Positions 54,084 to 62,876 of a DNA stretch of 64,000 bases are shown here, piece after piece. Position 1 is the stretch's first letter. Each line of letters begins with the position of its first letter. Origin of the DNA: an uncultured Lachnospiraceae bacterium. Lineage in GTDB: Bacteria; Bacillota; Clostridia; Lachnospirales; Lachnospiraceae. The position numbers and the translations under genes were made by a program. Below the pieces are notes generated by a model, which ran no database searches, was not told the origin of the DNA, and saw nothing but the letters and a program-made list of their open reading frames with translations. The stretch covers positions 372,001-436,000 of the forward strand of contig CAMUYQ010000001.1 of the NCBI GenBank assembly GCA_947165025.1, read 5' to 3'.

Positions 54084-55094
54084 TCATCTTATCAACATAC
54101 AGATCGTAAGCATGATGACAACCAGCATTAAGCACGCAACAGCCTCCGTCATGAACATGAGAGTGTTCGCATCTTTTATACAGTCCTTATCAGCTCTTTT
54201 TTTCTCATCACCTATAGAGGGCTTTTCAACAGTAACACCACCGTACGTATGAGTCCCGCCCAGTTTCAGGCCGAGGGAGCCCGCACATACACTTTCGGTC
54301 ATTGCACTGTTTGGCGAGAGATGATTTTTCCTGTCGCGTTTATATATCCTGTAAGCATCATGAACATCAAATCGCTTTGAGAAAAATGATGCGATCGCAC
54401 ATCCCACTGTCATAAAAGCGGCGCTCAGCCTTGCAGGTACAAAGTTTATAACATCATCGCTCTTTGCGGCAAAACGTCCGAAGTTTTCATACCTGTCATT
54501 GCGGTACCCTATCATCGAATCCATCGTATTGACAGCCTTATAAAACATTCCGAGTACCGGGCAGATCGCATCATACAAAAGCGGTGCGATCACTCCGTCG
54601 GATGTATTCTCGGCAACGGTCTCAACTGCGGCTTTGACGATATCCTCTTCATCAAGTTCTGCCGAATCACGTCCGACTATCATGGAAAGAGCTTCCCTTG
54701 CCCCGGCAATGTCATGCCCGGAAAGCTTTTTGTATACTGCCATACTCTCCCTGAACAGACTTCTGGCGGCAAGTGTATATGCGACCATAACACTCTCAAC
54801 GGCGATACCTGCATAAATGTTTATCGTGTATGCAACGATAAGAAGAGACGCACTTATACTGACAGTGACAATGATAACGATCATCCAGCAGACAAAACCG
54901 CGCCATCTCTCCTTTGCCGGATCACGCTGAGCATCGTCCGGCCTCACGCCCAGAAGCTTTCCGTCAAGGAACGAAATGAGCCGTCCTATCGCCCTTACCG
55001 GATGAGGCGCAAAATGCGGATCACCGATCACCTGGTCCGCTATTATCCCGAGTATCAAACTTATTAAATGCGATACCGCGTATGCCCTCATCAT
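54084..55094 (-). CDS. cbiB: Adenosylcobinamide-phosphate synthase CbiB
   Basis: This is a membrane protein of 336 residues with about five helices that joins aminopropanol phosphate to cobyric acid. It has IADQVIGDPHFAPHPVRAIG near the start, then AAVETVAENTSDGVIAPLLY and the late NSAMTESVCAGSLGLKLGG. The start is one of two adjacent ATGs (55094 or 55091) preceded by GGAGACGG; a TTG further up is less likely. It overlaps the end of the phosphatase gene by about 74 nt. Confidence 0.93.
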   Translation of the reverse strand: MMRAYAVSHLISLILGIIADQVIGDPHFAPHPVRAIGRLISFLDGKLLGVRPDDAQRDPAKERWRGFVCWMIVIIVTVSISASLLIVAYTINIYAGIAVESVMVAYTLAARSLFRESMAVYKKLSGHDIAGAREALSMIVGRDSAELDEEDIVKAAVETVAENTSDGVIAPLLYDAICPVLGMFYKAVNTMDSMIGYRNDRYENFGRFAAKSDDVINFVPARLSAAFMTVGCAIASFFSKRFDVHDAYRIYKRDRKNHLSPNSAMTESVCAGSLGLKLGGTHTYGGVTVEKPSIGDEKKRADKDCIKDANTLMFMTEAVACLMLVVIMLTICMLIR

Positions 55095-55653
55095 CCGTCT
55101 CCAGTTCAATAACAAATCCGCAAAGATTCGAAACTATATAGTCATAAAAATTGCCGCCGAATATCCGGCTCATAACAGCCATGATATTCCCGCCGTGACA
55201 TATCACGGCAATGCGCTCATCATCAACCGTGTCTTTAAGAAGTTCTTCAAAAGCCCTATACGAACGGTGCGAAAAATCCGAAACATTCTCACCTTCCGGA
55301 ATGTCAGCCATCCCGTTCTTTTCGATCCATGTAAGATACCGTGCATCATGCGCAAGCTCGTTGTGATCTTTGTTTTCAAATGTCCCGAAATCAATCTCTG
55401 TCAGATCTTCAACGATCGTTATCTCCTTTTCTCCGAACAGAATACTCGCCGTCTCGAAAGCGCGCTTCATCGGACCCGAACAGACTCTGTTGCAGTTTGG
55501 AGCCAATTGATCTTTTATTATGAGGGACACTTTTTCGGCCTCACTTCTTCCCGCTTCGGAAAGCGGCTCATCCGTCCTGTTTCCTATGAATCTTTTCTTC
55601 TCGTTTCCGGGTGTTATCCCGTGTCTGATGAGATAAACGGTTTTATGCGGCAT
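55021..55653 (-). CDS. cobC: Alpha-ribazole phosphatase-like histidine phosphatase CobC
   Basis: This is a 210-residue phosphoglycerate-mutase-fold phosphatase. The catalytic YLIRHGITPGNEKKRFIG contains the nucleophilic His, and DEPLSEAGRSEAEKVS and IAVICHGGNIMAV with the second His follow. CobC removes the phosphate from alpha-ribazole phosphate in the nucleotide loop pathway, and the position between cbiB and cobS supports this. The ATG at 55653, overlapping the cobS stop by 11 nt, is preferred to an upstream GTG. Confidence 0.85.
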   Translation of the reverse strand: MPHKTVYLIRHGITPGNEKKRFIGNRTDEPLSEAGRSEAEKVSLIIKDQLAPNCNRVCSGPMKRAFETASILFGEKEITIVEDLTEIDFGTFENKDHNELAHDARYLTWIEKNGMADIPEGENVSDFSHRSYRAFEELLKDTVDDERIAVICHGGNIMAVMSRIFGGNFYDYIVSNLCGFVIELETDDEGIRGIAFNKFDTRDNSGPGDR

Positions 55654-56419
55654 AGACTGTGGCGGCAAGTGCGAGCGCACAGATGATCTCGCAGACGGTC
55701 AGATACCATCCCGCTGTATCTCCGGTCACACCACCGAACTCCTTGTAAGATTTATAACGGTAATATACGGTAAATGCCACGGCTGCGACGATCACCACAG
55801 ATGCATAGACGGCATTGAGCCAAAGCGATACCGCTGCTGCGGCGACAAGCTGGATCGCAACAGCAAAAGCGATCATGACTTTTTTATTCTTCGTCATCAT
55901 ATGAAGCATGCCCGATGTCTTTGCCTTTTTCATATACAGTGAAGCGAGCGCGCTTAAACATCTTGATATGACAAATGACAATCCGAAGATGATAACGACC
56001 GACCTGTTCGTTTTCGGGTTCAACAGCAATGCAGTCACTGAACAAGCATGCAGAAGGTATGCCTTCAGAAGGGATATAACGGCAAATGAACCGGTATGAG
56101 GATCCTTCATTATCTCAAGTTTTCTCTCACTTGGAAGATATGAACCGAGGGCATCCGAAGTGTCCATGAATCCGTCTGTATGAATCCCTCCTGTTATGAC
56201 AAGAGGAATGAAGAGCGTAAGGATGATCCTGACTGCAACCGGTATGAATGATAAATGATGATCAAGGTTAAGGACGATGATACAGATCCCGATAAGAGTC
56301 CCTACAACAGGAAAAAAAGCAAGCGAATAAGATATATCATCCTCGCCCGGGGATATGTCAGGCACGGGGATCTTTGAAAACATCGCAATTGATGTTATAA
56401 AGCTTCTGATCACCTTCAT
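55643..56419 (-). CDS. cobS: Adenosylcobinamide-GDP ribazoletransferase (cobalamin synthase) CobS
   Basis: This is a 258-residue polytopic membrane enzyme that joins adenosylcobinamide-GDP with alpha-ribazole (phosphate). It has FFPVVGTLIGICIIVL, the metal-binding GGIHTDGFMDTSDALGSYL and GSFAVISLLKAYLLHA, then GVTGDTAGWYLTVCEII near the C-terminus. Length and motifs are typical. The start overlaps the cobU stop by one base. Confidence 0.95.
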   Translation of the reverse strand: MKVIRSFITSIAMFSKIPVPDISPGEDDISYSLAFFPVVGTLIGICIIVLNLDHHLSFIPVAVRIILTLFIPLVITGGIHTDGFMDTSDALGSYLPSERKLEIMKDPHTGSFAVISLLKAYLLHACSVTALLLNPKTNRSVVIIFGLSFVISRCLSALASLYMKKAKTSGMLHMMTKNKKVMIAFAVAIQLVAAAAVSLWLNAVYASVVIVAAVAFTVYYRYKSYKEFGGVTGDTAGWYLTVCEIICALALAATVYAA

Positions 56420-56931
56420 CAGTTTTCGCCTTTCGACATGTCATATGTCCTGTCTGCAACAGACTTAAGCTTAGCATTAACGCTGTTAAGACTCTTTACA
56501 TACTCTCTCGTTTCATCATCATATCCTTCACCGTCTTCATCGTAGATTCCGGTCACGATGATCGTATTATGAAAGCTCTTTGACAATTCAGCGATGTCAT
56601 AAAGAACTTTGTCGGCAGCATCTTTTCCGGTAAGACCTCCGTCATGTATCTCGTTTCCGAGAAGGTTCGTCACACACTCAAGCAAAAGTGTTGCCCTGTC
56701 CAAAGACTCTCTGTCCGAAAAAGCATCGCGTATATCGCGCTCTCTTTCCACCGTGACAAATCCTTTCCCTTCACGCATCTTTTTGTGCCGTTCGACTCTG
56801 GCCTCGCCTTCCCTGTCCATTACCTTCATTGTGGCAAGGTAATATACGACGTCATCATTCATCTTCAATGCAAGGCCTTCAGCGAAGGATGATTTTCCGC
56901 TTGCGGATCTTCCGGTTATAAGTACCGTCAT
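56419..56931 (-). CDS. cobU: Adenosylcobinamide kinase / guanylyltransferase CobU
   Basis: This 170-residue bifunctional enzyme phosphorylates adenosylcobinamide and then adds GMP. It begins TVLITGRSASGKSSFAEGLA (P-loop), with YLATMKVMDREGEARVERHK containing the guanylylated His, and LLECVTNLLGNEIHD. Length is close to the E. coli enzyme. The start overlaps the cobT stop by 4 nt. Confidence 0.94.
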   Translation of the reverse strand: MTVLITGRSASGKSSFAEGLALKMNDDVVYYLATMKVMDREGEARVERHKKMREGKGFVTVERERDIRDAFSDRESLDRATLLLECVTNLLGNEIHDGGLTGKDAADKVLYDIAELSKSFHNTIIVTGIYDEDGEGYDDETREYVKSLNSVNAKLKSVADRTYDMSKGEN

Positions 56932-58010
56932 TCTTCTTCAAACCTCTCGTATTTTTCGATCGGCGTCTCATCAAAAGAGGTTCCCGACAGGTAAAGTGAT
57001 GCTGCCATATCAAGAAGAGGGAATATCATTACCGCACCGGTCCCCTCACCAAGTGCCATCTTTGCGTTTATGACGCTTTTGATCGACAGCTCGTTAAGAA
57101 TGATCCTGACTCCGTTCTCTTTTCCCATATGCGAGCCGATCATGAAGCGCGAACATCCCGGCAGGAACCTTTCTGCGCAAAATGCTGCCACAGCGCTGAT
57201 AACACCGTCGATAACGGCCGGGATATGACAGATCGCACAGCCTATGAACACTCCTGTAAGCGCTGCTATATCAAGTCCTCCGAGAGAAGTCAGAATATCG
57301 AAGACCTCATCAGGCGACGTGATCTTTCCCGGATGCGCGTGGATACGAAGTCCCTCTTTGATAACTTCGATCTTCCTCTTCAGTCCTTCATCCGACAGTC
57401 CTGCGCCTCTTCCGGTGCACTCCGCGGGATCGTGTCCTGTCAGTGCGCATAAAAGCGCTGTCGTAGTTGTAGTGTTTCCTATTCCCATCTCGCCGGTCGC
57501 GATCATACCGTAACCGTTTCGGGCGCACTCTTTTACCGCATCGATCCCGACAGTTATCGCACCGAGGCACTCCTCTTCGCTCATCGCCTTCTGCTTCAGG
57601 AAATTTGCCGTCCCCTTTGATATCTTTTTGTTGATCACGCCTTCGGGAGTATCGTCGGAATCAATACCGACATCATATGTGAATATGTCGACAGCCTGAT
57701 CCTTTGTCATGATTCCCACGCTGCTCATTCTCTTTCCCATAAGCGAAGCGACCTTATATGTGACATCGCTTCCGGTCTGGGACACTCCCTCCTCAACAAC
57801 ACCATTGTCGGAGCACATGATAATAAGCGCTTTCTTTGCGATATCAATTTCACGCTTACCCTGAACAGAAGCGATACGGCATATGATATCCTCAAATTCT
57901 CCCATACTGTCCACCGGCTTTGCGATAGAGTCCCATCTTTCCTTTGCCTGAAAATATACCGCTTCATCCGGCTCTGTTATCTTTTGTGAAAACAGTTCAT
58001 CTTTTGTCAT
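56928..58010 (-). CDS. cobT: Nicotinate-nucleotide-dimethylbenzimidazole phosphoribosyltransferase CobT
   Basis: This 360-residue enzyme activates the lower ligand base as alpha-ribazole phosphate. It has AKERWDSIAKPVDSMGEFED, IIMCSDNGVVEEGVSQTGSD, IATGEMGIGNTTTTTALLCA and the C-terminal ALGEGTGAVMIFPLLDMA with the catalytic Glu. Which base it uses cannot be read from the sequence. It overlaps both neighbours by 4 nt. Confidence 0.95.
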   Translation of the reverse strand: MTKDELFSQKITEPDEAVYFQAKERWDSIAKPVDSMGEFEDIICRIASVQGKREIDIAKKALIIMCSDNGVVEEGVSQTGSDVTYKVASLMGKRMSSVGIMTKDQAVDIFTYDVGIDSDDTPEGVINKKISKGTANFLKQKAMSEEECLGAITVGIDAVKECARNGYGMIATGEMGIGNTTTTTALLCALTGHDPAECTGRGAGLSDEGLKRKIEVIKEGLRIHAHPGKITSPDEVFDILTSLGGLDIAALTGVFIGCAICHIPAVIDGVISAVAAFCAERFLPGCSRFMIGSHMGKENGVRIILNELSIKSVINAKMALGEGTGAVMIFPLLDMAASLYLSGTSFDETPIEKYERFEEE

Positions 58011-60331
58011 TTTATTACTCCCATTGCTTTATATATACTTTCAATGTCAAGTGATCTTCTGAGTCCTTCGGCAAGCATGTTATACTGCGTGTTTTTGAAT
58101 TCATCATGATCAACGGCCGCATCCGTTCTGATGCATTTACCGTTCTGTTTTGCGATACTTTCCACAACCGCACACATAACATCCTTTTTATCAAAGAACC
58201 CGTGAATGTATGTGCCGTAAACATTATTGCTGCAGTATCCGCTGCCGTTTGACGTAAACTCTTCCAAATCATCAAACGGTTCGGTTTTGCCCATATGTAT
58301 CTCATATCCGGTGATCTCAGTGTTTCTGATCTTTTCAAAAACCCCTGTGGAATTTACGATCGTATGAACACCGTTTGTCTGTACCTTTGCCGTCTGAAGT
58401 AGGGTATCAACCGGAAGAAGATTGAGCCCTTCGACCGAGCCTCCCTCTTCAACATTATCCGGATCTTCTATCCGCCTTCCGAGCATCTGGTATCCTCCGC
58501 ATATTCCAAACACGACGGTGCCTCTGTCTGCAGCAGATACGATCGCTTCCGCAATACCGTTTTCTTTGATCTTCTTAAGATCCGAGATCGTATTCTTGGT
58601 CCCGGGGATGATGATCATATCGGCTCCTTCAAGCTCTGCGGCATCCGATACATATCTGACCGACACATCATCAAGCTGTTCGAAAACATCAAAGTCAGTG
58701 AAATTCGAAATATGGTCAAGCCTTATGACGGCAATATCAAACTCTTTTGCATCCTTCGTTTTGAATCTGTCGGAAAGTGAATCCTCGTCATCAAGTTTCA
58801 GATCCATAAAAGGAACGACGCCTATGACTTTCTTCTTTCCTTTTTTCTCAAGTATACTGATCCCCTCTTCAAAGAGTGAACTGTCTCCCCTGAACTTATT
58901 GACTATCAGTCCTGCGACCATGTCCCTTTCGTCTTTTTCAAGAAGATCGAGCGTCCCCAAAAGCTGCGCAAACACGCCGCCCCTGTCGATGTCCCCGACA
59001 AGAAGGACCGGTGCGTCAAGCATCTTTGCAAGTCCCATGTTCACTATGTCATCTTTTTTGAGGTTCATCTCAACAGGAGACCCCGCGCCTTCAACAACGA
59101 TTATATCAACCTTTTGGGACAGTTCATCAAAAGCATTGATAATATCATCCGCATACTTTGTCTTTTGGCATTGATATTCGGCAGCGGTCATATCAGATTC
59201 GACCTTTCCGTTCACAATGACCTGTGACCTTCTGTCCGTTGTAGGCTTAAGAAGTATCGGGTTCATAAGATAAGACGGGGCGATCCTTGCACATTCGGCC
59301 TGCATCGCCTGTGCTCTTCCTATCTCGAGACCTTCATCTGTAATAAAGGAATTCAGCGCCATGTTCTGTGATTTGAAAGGTGCAACTTTGTATCCGTCAT
59401 CGGAAAAAATACGGCAGAGGCCTGCAGCGATCACACTCTTTCCGGCGTTTGACATCGTACCCTGGATCATTATGACCGACGCCTTACCGGATGCACTTTT
59501 TCTGAAGTTGTCAGGCTGCGTCTCTTCTGATGCTTCACTGTCCTCCCACGGCATCCTTCCCAGTATCGATGTGTCCATATCCTCAATATGATAAAGTTTT
59601 CTGATAAACGGTTCCTTAAATACCTCATCCGGCGTTCCGATCCTGAGAACGCTTCCTTCACCGAGTGCGACAACGGTATCCGATATATTCCTTGCTATAT
59701 CAAGCTCATGTACGGACATGAGTACTGCAACATTTTTCTCCGAAGCAAAGCTTTTTATCTGCAACAGCAGATCGATCTTATGTCTGATATCAAGATATGA
59801 TGTGGGCTCATCAAGTATCAGTACTTCCGGCTCCTGGCAGATCGCTCTTGCAAGCAGCACTCTCTGTTTCTGACCGTCGCTGACGCTGCCAAAAAAACTG
59901 TCCGCTATCTCTTCGACATCCGTTCGTTTCATCGCATCGGAAACCTTTATCCTGTCATCCTCGGAGAGGATACCCAACGCTCCCGTGTACGGATAGCGGC
60001 CTATCTCAACAACTTCGCGGCATGTCATGAGAGCAGGGTGCAATTTCTGAGTCATGACCATTGACAAGCGCTTTGCCACATCCGTCGCCGGCAGTGCCGA
60101 CCTGTCACTTCCGCAAAGATATACTGTCCCGCCCCTCTCTTTAAGCTGACCGGTCAGAGTCCTGAGCAGTGTTGTCTTTCCGCATCCGTTCGGTCCGATG
60201 AGTGAAACGATATGTCCGCTCTTAACTTCAAGACAGATGTCCCTGATCAGATCGGATGCATAACCTATATTCAGATTTTCGGCTACTATCCCGCTCTTAT
60301 CCTGCATCGTGTCTGTTCCCGTATAAATCAT
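58007..60331 (-). CDS. cbiP: ABC ATPase (BtuD/FecE type) fused to cobyric acid synthase CbiP
   Basis: This is a 774-residue fusion. Residues 15-255 are an ABC ATPase with GPNGCGKTT (Walker A, 46-54), VSDGQKQR (signature) and LILDEPTSYLD. Residues 284-774 are CbiP/CobQ with MIQGTMSNAGKSVIAAGLCR, the class I amidotransferase FGICGGYQMLG (Cys 611) and GTYIHGFFD (His 710). CbiP amidates side chains b, d, e and g of adenosylcobyrinate diamide. The ATPase would pair with the adjacent FecCD-type permease, whose gene overlaps by 35 nt (an ATG at 60307 would reduce this to 11). Both halves look complete. Confidence 0.93.
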   Translation of the reverse strand: MIYTGTDTMQDKSGIVAENLNIGYASDLIRDICLEVKSGHIVSLIGPNGCGKTTLLRTLTGQLKERGGTVYLCGSDRSALPATDVAKRLSMVMTQKLHPALMTCREVVEIGRYPYTGALGILSEDDRIKVSDAMKRTDVEEIADSFFGSVSDGQKQRVLLARAICQEPEVLILDEPTSYLDIRHKIDLLLQIKSFASEKNVAVLMSVHELDIARNISDTVVALGEGSVLRIGTPDEVFKEPFIRKLYHIEDMDTSILGRMPWEDSEASEETQPDNFRKSASGKASVIMIQGTMSNAGKSVIAAGLCRIFSDDGYKVAPFKSQNMALNSFITDEGLEIGRAQAMQAECARIAPSYLMNPILLKPTTDRRSQVIVNGKVESDMTAAEYQCQKTKYADDIINAFDELSQKVDIIVVEGAGSPVEMNLKKDDIVNMGLAKMLDAPVLLVGDIDRGGVFAQLLGTLDLLEKDERDMVAGLIVNKFRGDSSLFEEGISILEKKGKKKVIGVVPFMDLKLDDEDSLSDRFKTKDAKEFDIAVIRLDHISNFTDFDVFEQLDDVSVRYVSDAAELEGADMIIIPGTKNTISDLKKIKENGIAEAIVSAADRGTVVFGICGGYQMLGRRIEDPDNVEEGGSVEGLNLLPVDTLLQTAKVQTNGVHTIVNSTGVFEKIRNTEITGYEIHMGKTEPFDDLEEFTSNGSGYCSNNVYGTYIHGFFDKKDVMCAVVESIAKQNGKCIRTDAAVDHDEFKNTQYNMLAEGLRRSLDIESIYKAMGVIK

Positions 60332-61325
60332 TTCTTCTGATCATCATATATATGACTACCGGCACAAGAAGCACTGCCGTTACCGAACTGATGCTGACTT
60401 CCACCGGTGCGAACAAAACCCTTGATACCGTATCGCAGAGAAGAGTCACAGCTGCGCCGAAAAGAAAACTTCCCGGTATCATAACGGATGGTGAATCCGT
60501 CTTTATGCTCATCCTCACAAGATGCGGAACGGCGATACCGACAAAAGCGATCGGTCCGGCAAACGCGGTAACACATGATGCCAGAATACTCGAGATCAGA
60601 ATCAGCATTATGCGAAGCAGCATGATGTTTACACCTACACTTTTGGCATATGCTTCACCCAGTCTGTATGCGTTCATCGGTTTTATGACAGCAACTGTCA
60701 TTATAAGAGTTACGGTCACGATAACCGCTATTATCTTTATCTCGTCCCAGTTGACTCCCGACAGGCTTCCCATCGACCAGTTATGAAGATTGACGATGTT
60801 TGAATCATCCGCAAAGGTAACTACAAGATCGCATATGGCGGAGCAAATGTATCCGATCATTATCCCGCACACTACGAGCGTACTCATGTTTCTGACCTTC
60901 ACAGAGATCAGGAGCACAAACAGCATTGCCGTAAGCGATCCCACAAAAGCCGATATGACCATAATCGCAAGACTCATACCTCTTCCGGCGGATAGGAAGA
61001 AGATCATTGCAAGTGCCACGGTAAGCTTAGCACCCGATGATATTCCGAGAACAAAAGGACCGACTATGGGATTTGCAAAAAAAGCCTGAAGGACAAATCC
61101 CGACAGGGCGAGTGCTCCTCCGAGAAGAACCGCGGATACAGCCCTCGGAAGCCTGATGTTCGTGATGATGTTCTCATGCATGGCATCATCAGAGTTTCCT
61201 GTCATCATGCCGAATATCTCACCTGCAGATACGTCAAGACTTCCGAGCCTTATGCTGACCCAGAAAAGTATAACGATCATTATCGATATTAAAATGAAGA
61301 ATATCAGGCATCGTCTGTTTTTCAT
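60297..61325 (-). CDS. FecCD/BtuC-family ABC permease
   Basis: This is a 342-residue polytopic permease with about ten helices. Family motifs include RLPRAVSAVLLGGALALSG, FFANPIVGPFVLGISSGA and the cytoplasmic VAFAGPIAFVGIAVPHLVR-type segment (AFAGPIAFVGIAVPHLVRM). Such permeases import cobalamin, haem or ferric siderophores. In this setting corrinoid uptake is most likely. Its ATPase is the N-terminal half of the CbiP fusion, and the binding protein is encoded 3 nt upstream. Confidence 0.92.
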   Translation of the reverse strand: MKNRRCLIFFILISIMIVILFWVSIRLGSLDVSAGEIFGMMTGNSDDAMHENIITNIRLPRAVSAVLLGGALALSGFVLQAFFANPIVGPFVLGISSGAKLTVALAMIFFLSAGRGMSLAIMVISAFVGSLTAMLFVLLISVKVRNMSTLVVCGIMIGYICSAICDLVVTFADDSNIVNLHNWSMGSLSGVNWDEIKIIAVIVTVTLIMTVAVIKPMNAYRLGEAYAKSVGVNIMLLRIMLILISSILASCVTAFAGPIAFVGIAVPHLVRMSIKTDSPSVMIPGSFLFGAAVTLLCDTVSRVLFAPVEVSISSVTAVLLVPVVIYMMIRRNDLYGNRHDAG

Positions 61326-61328
61326 CCG

Positions 61329-62867
61329 TTATTCCAGTCTCTTTAAAAATGTATAGTCTCTCTTGATTCCGTTTGCGACATCATTAAGATCCTTCATGAA
61401 CTCGGCCGTCTGTGTCGTCTTCTGGAACAGGTTGCGTTTCGTACAGTAAACATTCGAATCCTTAACAGCCTTAAATTCCTTAAAAAGCGGATTTTTATCA
61501 ACAAGCTCGGCAACGGAGGATATCTCACCGCCTATCGTACTGTTGTAGATGATGATATCGGCTTCGCCAGCCTGAGAATAAAAATCCTCCATCTGCATGT
61601 TCATCGTGGATGCGCCATCGCTTTCATCTCCGGTATCTTCGGGCACATAATGCGCTCCGGCCAGATCTATCATCCGTGTCACGTATTCTCCCTGTCTTCT
61701 TACGTTGATAAGACCGTTCGCCGTTACGTGAAAGAACGCGATACTCTTATGCGTATCGGTGTTATCGGAAATTACCGGCAAGGCTATATCAAGCTTTTCC
61801 TTAAAAACTTTTTCAGCCTCTTCCTCTTTGTCAAAAATCACACCGTACAGTTTGATCCATTCAAGCCTTCCGAGCGGATGATTTTCATAGCTTGACGTTT
61901 CAACAAGTACCGGGATACCAAGCTCGGTAAGCTTGCTTTGAACTGCAGGTTCGTGATATATCATCGTGTTCTCTATCGCAAGATCGCACCCGTTTTCGAG
62001 GATCACTTCGTAGTCGGGTGCCCTGTACCTGCCTGCATAGATCATACGACCGCTTTCCATGGCCGATCGTGCCTCATCAACATACCAGTCGCTCTCCTTC
62101 GTTCCGGACAGTTTTATCCTGTCAATGGCACCGCACGCATTTATAAGATCCATCGCAGAGGTCGATACGAGATATGTCGAATCGACCGGCTTTTTTATTA
62201 TCACTGTCGTATCGGGGAGACCTTCCGGCACACTTGAGTTTTCGGGAACGAGAAGATAATCTCCCGAGTTTTCGATCGATATAAGATCATAGTCGCCGAA
62301 TCGTCTTATAATAAACCTTTTTGCATACTCAGGCTCTATCGTATCCGTAACGGACATCCCCGCATTTTCAAGTGCCTTTACAGCGGCATCGGTATCCGAA
62401 GCCGCAGGAAGTTTCGTTCCTGTTTCATCATCAGCATGATCCTCACTCTTCTCCCATCTGATAACATATTCGATCTCATGAGGCACGCTCATCGCAACGG
62501 TATCGGCAACGACATGAAGCGGTTCTTCGGTACCGTCTATCTCAACGGTAAAGGTTGACTTTCCGCCGTTGCTCTCATTATCGTAACGTTTTCCCCCAAC
62601 GATCATATAATCGTAGTTCTTGCTGCTCCATATGAGCTTTGCGCTCATTTTCCCGTCTTTTACAGTGATCTCAACAGGAGATTCAATATATGCTTTTCCT
62701 GTCCCGCCTTCAAGAGTGATATCAGCGTATACCGTCTCATCACCCGCGGGGATTTTCTCTTCAATAGCAGAAGTAACCTCCCGCGAAGCGCAGGAGGTTA
62801 CACAAAATGCCATAAGCACAATGCAAAGAAATGCCGTTATTCTGTTAAAAGGTGTTTTCTTTGCCAT
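61329..62867 (-). CDS. Corrinoid/iron-complex binding lipoprotein with extra N-terminal domain (BtuF-like)
   Basis: This is a 512-residue surface lipoprotein with signal peptide and lipobox ending VTSC (Cys 26). Residues about 40-150 form an additional beta domain (ITLEGGTGKAYIESPVEITV, YDYMIVGGKRYDNES, VADTVAMSVPHEIEYVIRW). The second half, from about residue 200, is a helical-backbone class III binding protein with DTTVIIKKPVDSTYLVSTSA, YRAPDYEVILENGCDLAI and TKRNLFQKTTQTAEFM. The ligand is probably a corrinoid because of its operon, but iron complexes are an alternative. Confidence 0.88.
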   Translation of the reverse strand: MAKKTPFNRITAFLCIVLMAFCVTSCASREVTSAIEEKIPAGDETVYADITLEGGTGKAYIESPVEITVKDGKMSAKLIWSSKNYDYMIVGGKRYDNESNGGKSTFTVEIDGTEEPLHVVADTVAMSVPHEIEYVIRWEKSEDHADDETGTKLPAASDTDAAVKALENAGMSVTDTIEPEYAKRFIIRRFGDYDLISIENSGDYLLVPENSSVPEGLPDTTVIIKKPVDSTYLVSTSAMDLINACGAIDRIKLSGTKESDWYVDEARSAMESGRMIYAGRYRAPDYEVILENGCDLAIENTMIYHEPAVQSKLTELGIPVLVETSSYENHPLGRLEWIKLYGVIFDKEEEAEKVFKEKLDIALPVISDNTDTHKSIAFFHVTANGLINVRRQGEYVTRMIDLAGAHYVPEDTGDESDGASTMNMQMEDFYSQAGEADIIIYNSTIGGEISSVAELVDKNPLFKEFKAVKDSNVYCTKRNLFQKTTQTAEFMKDLNDVANGIKRDYTFLKRLE

Positions 62868-62876
62868 GATCTGTCA

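Noticed and set aside
58422-59174. Long plus-strand frame opposite cbiP (250 codons)
   Set aside because: It is a Ser-rich antisense shadow of the CbiP domain.
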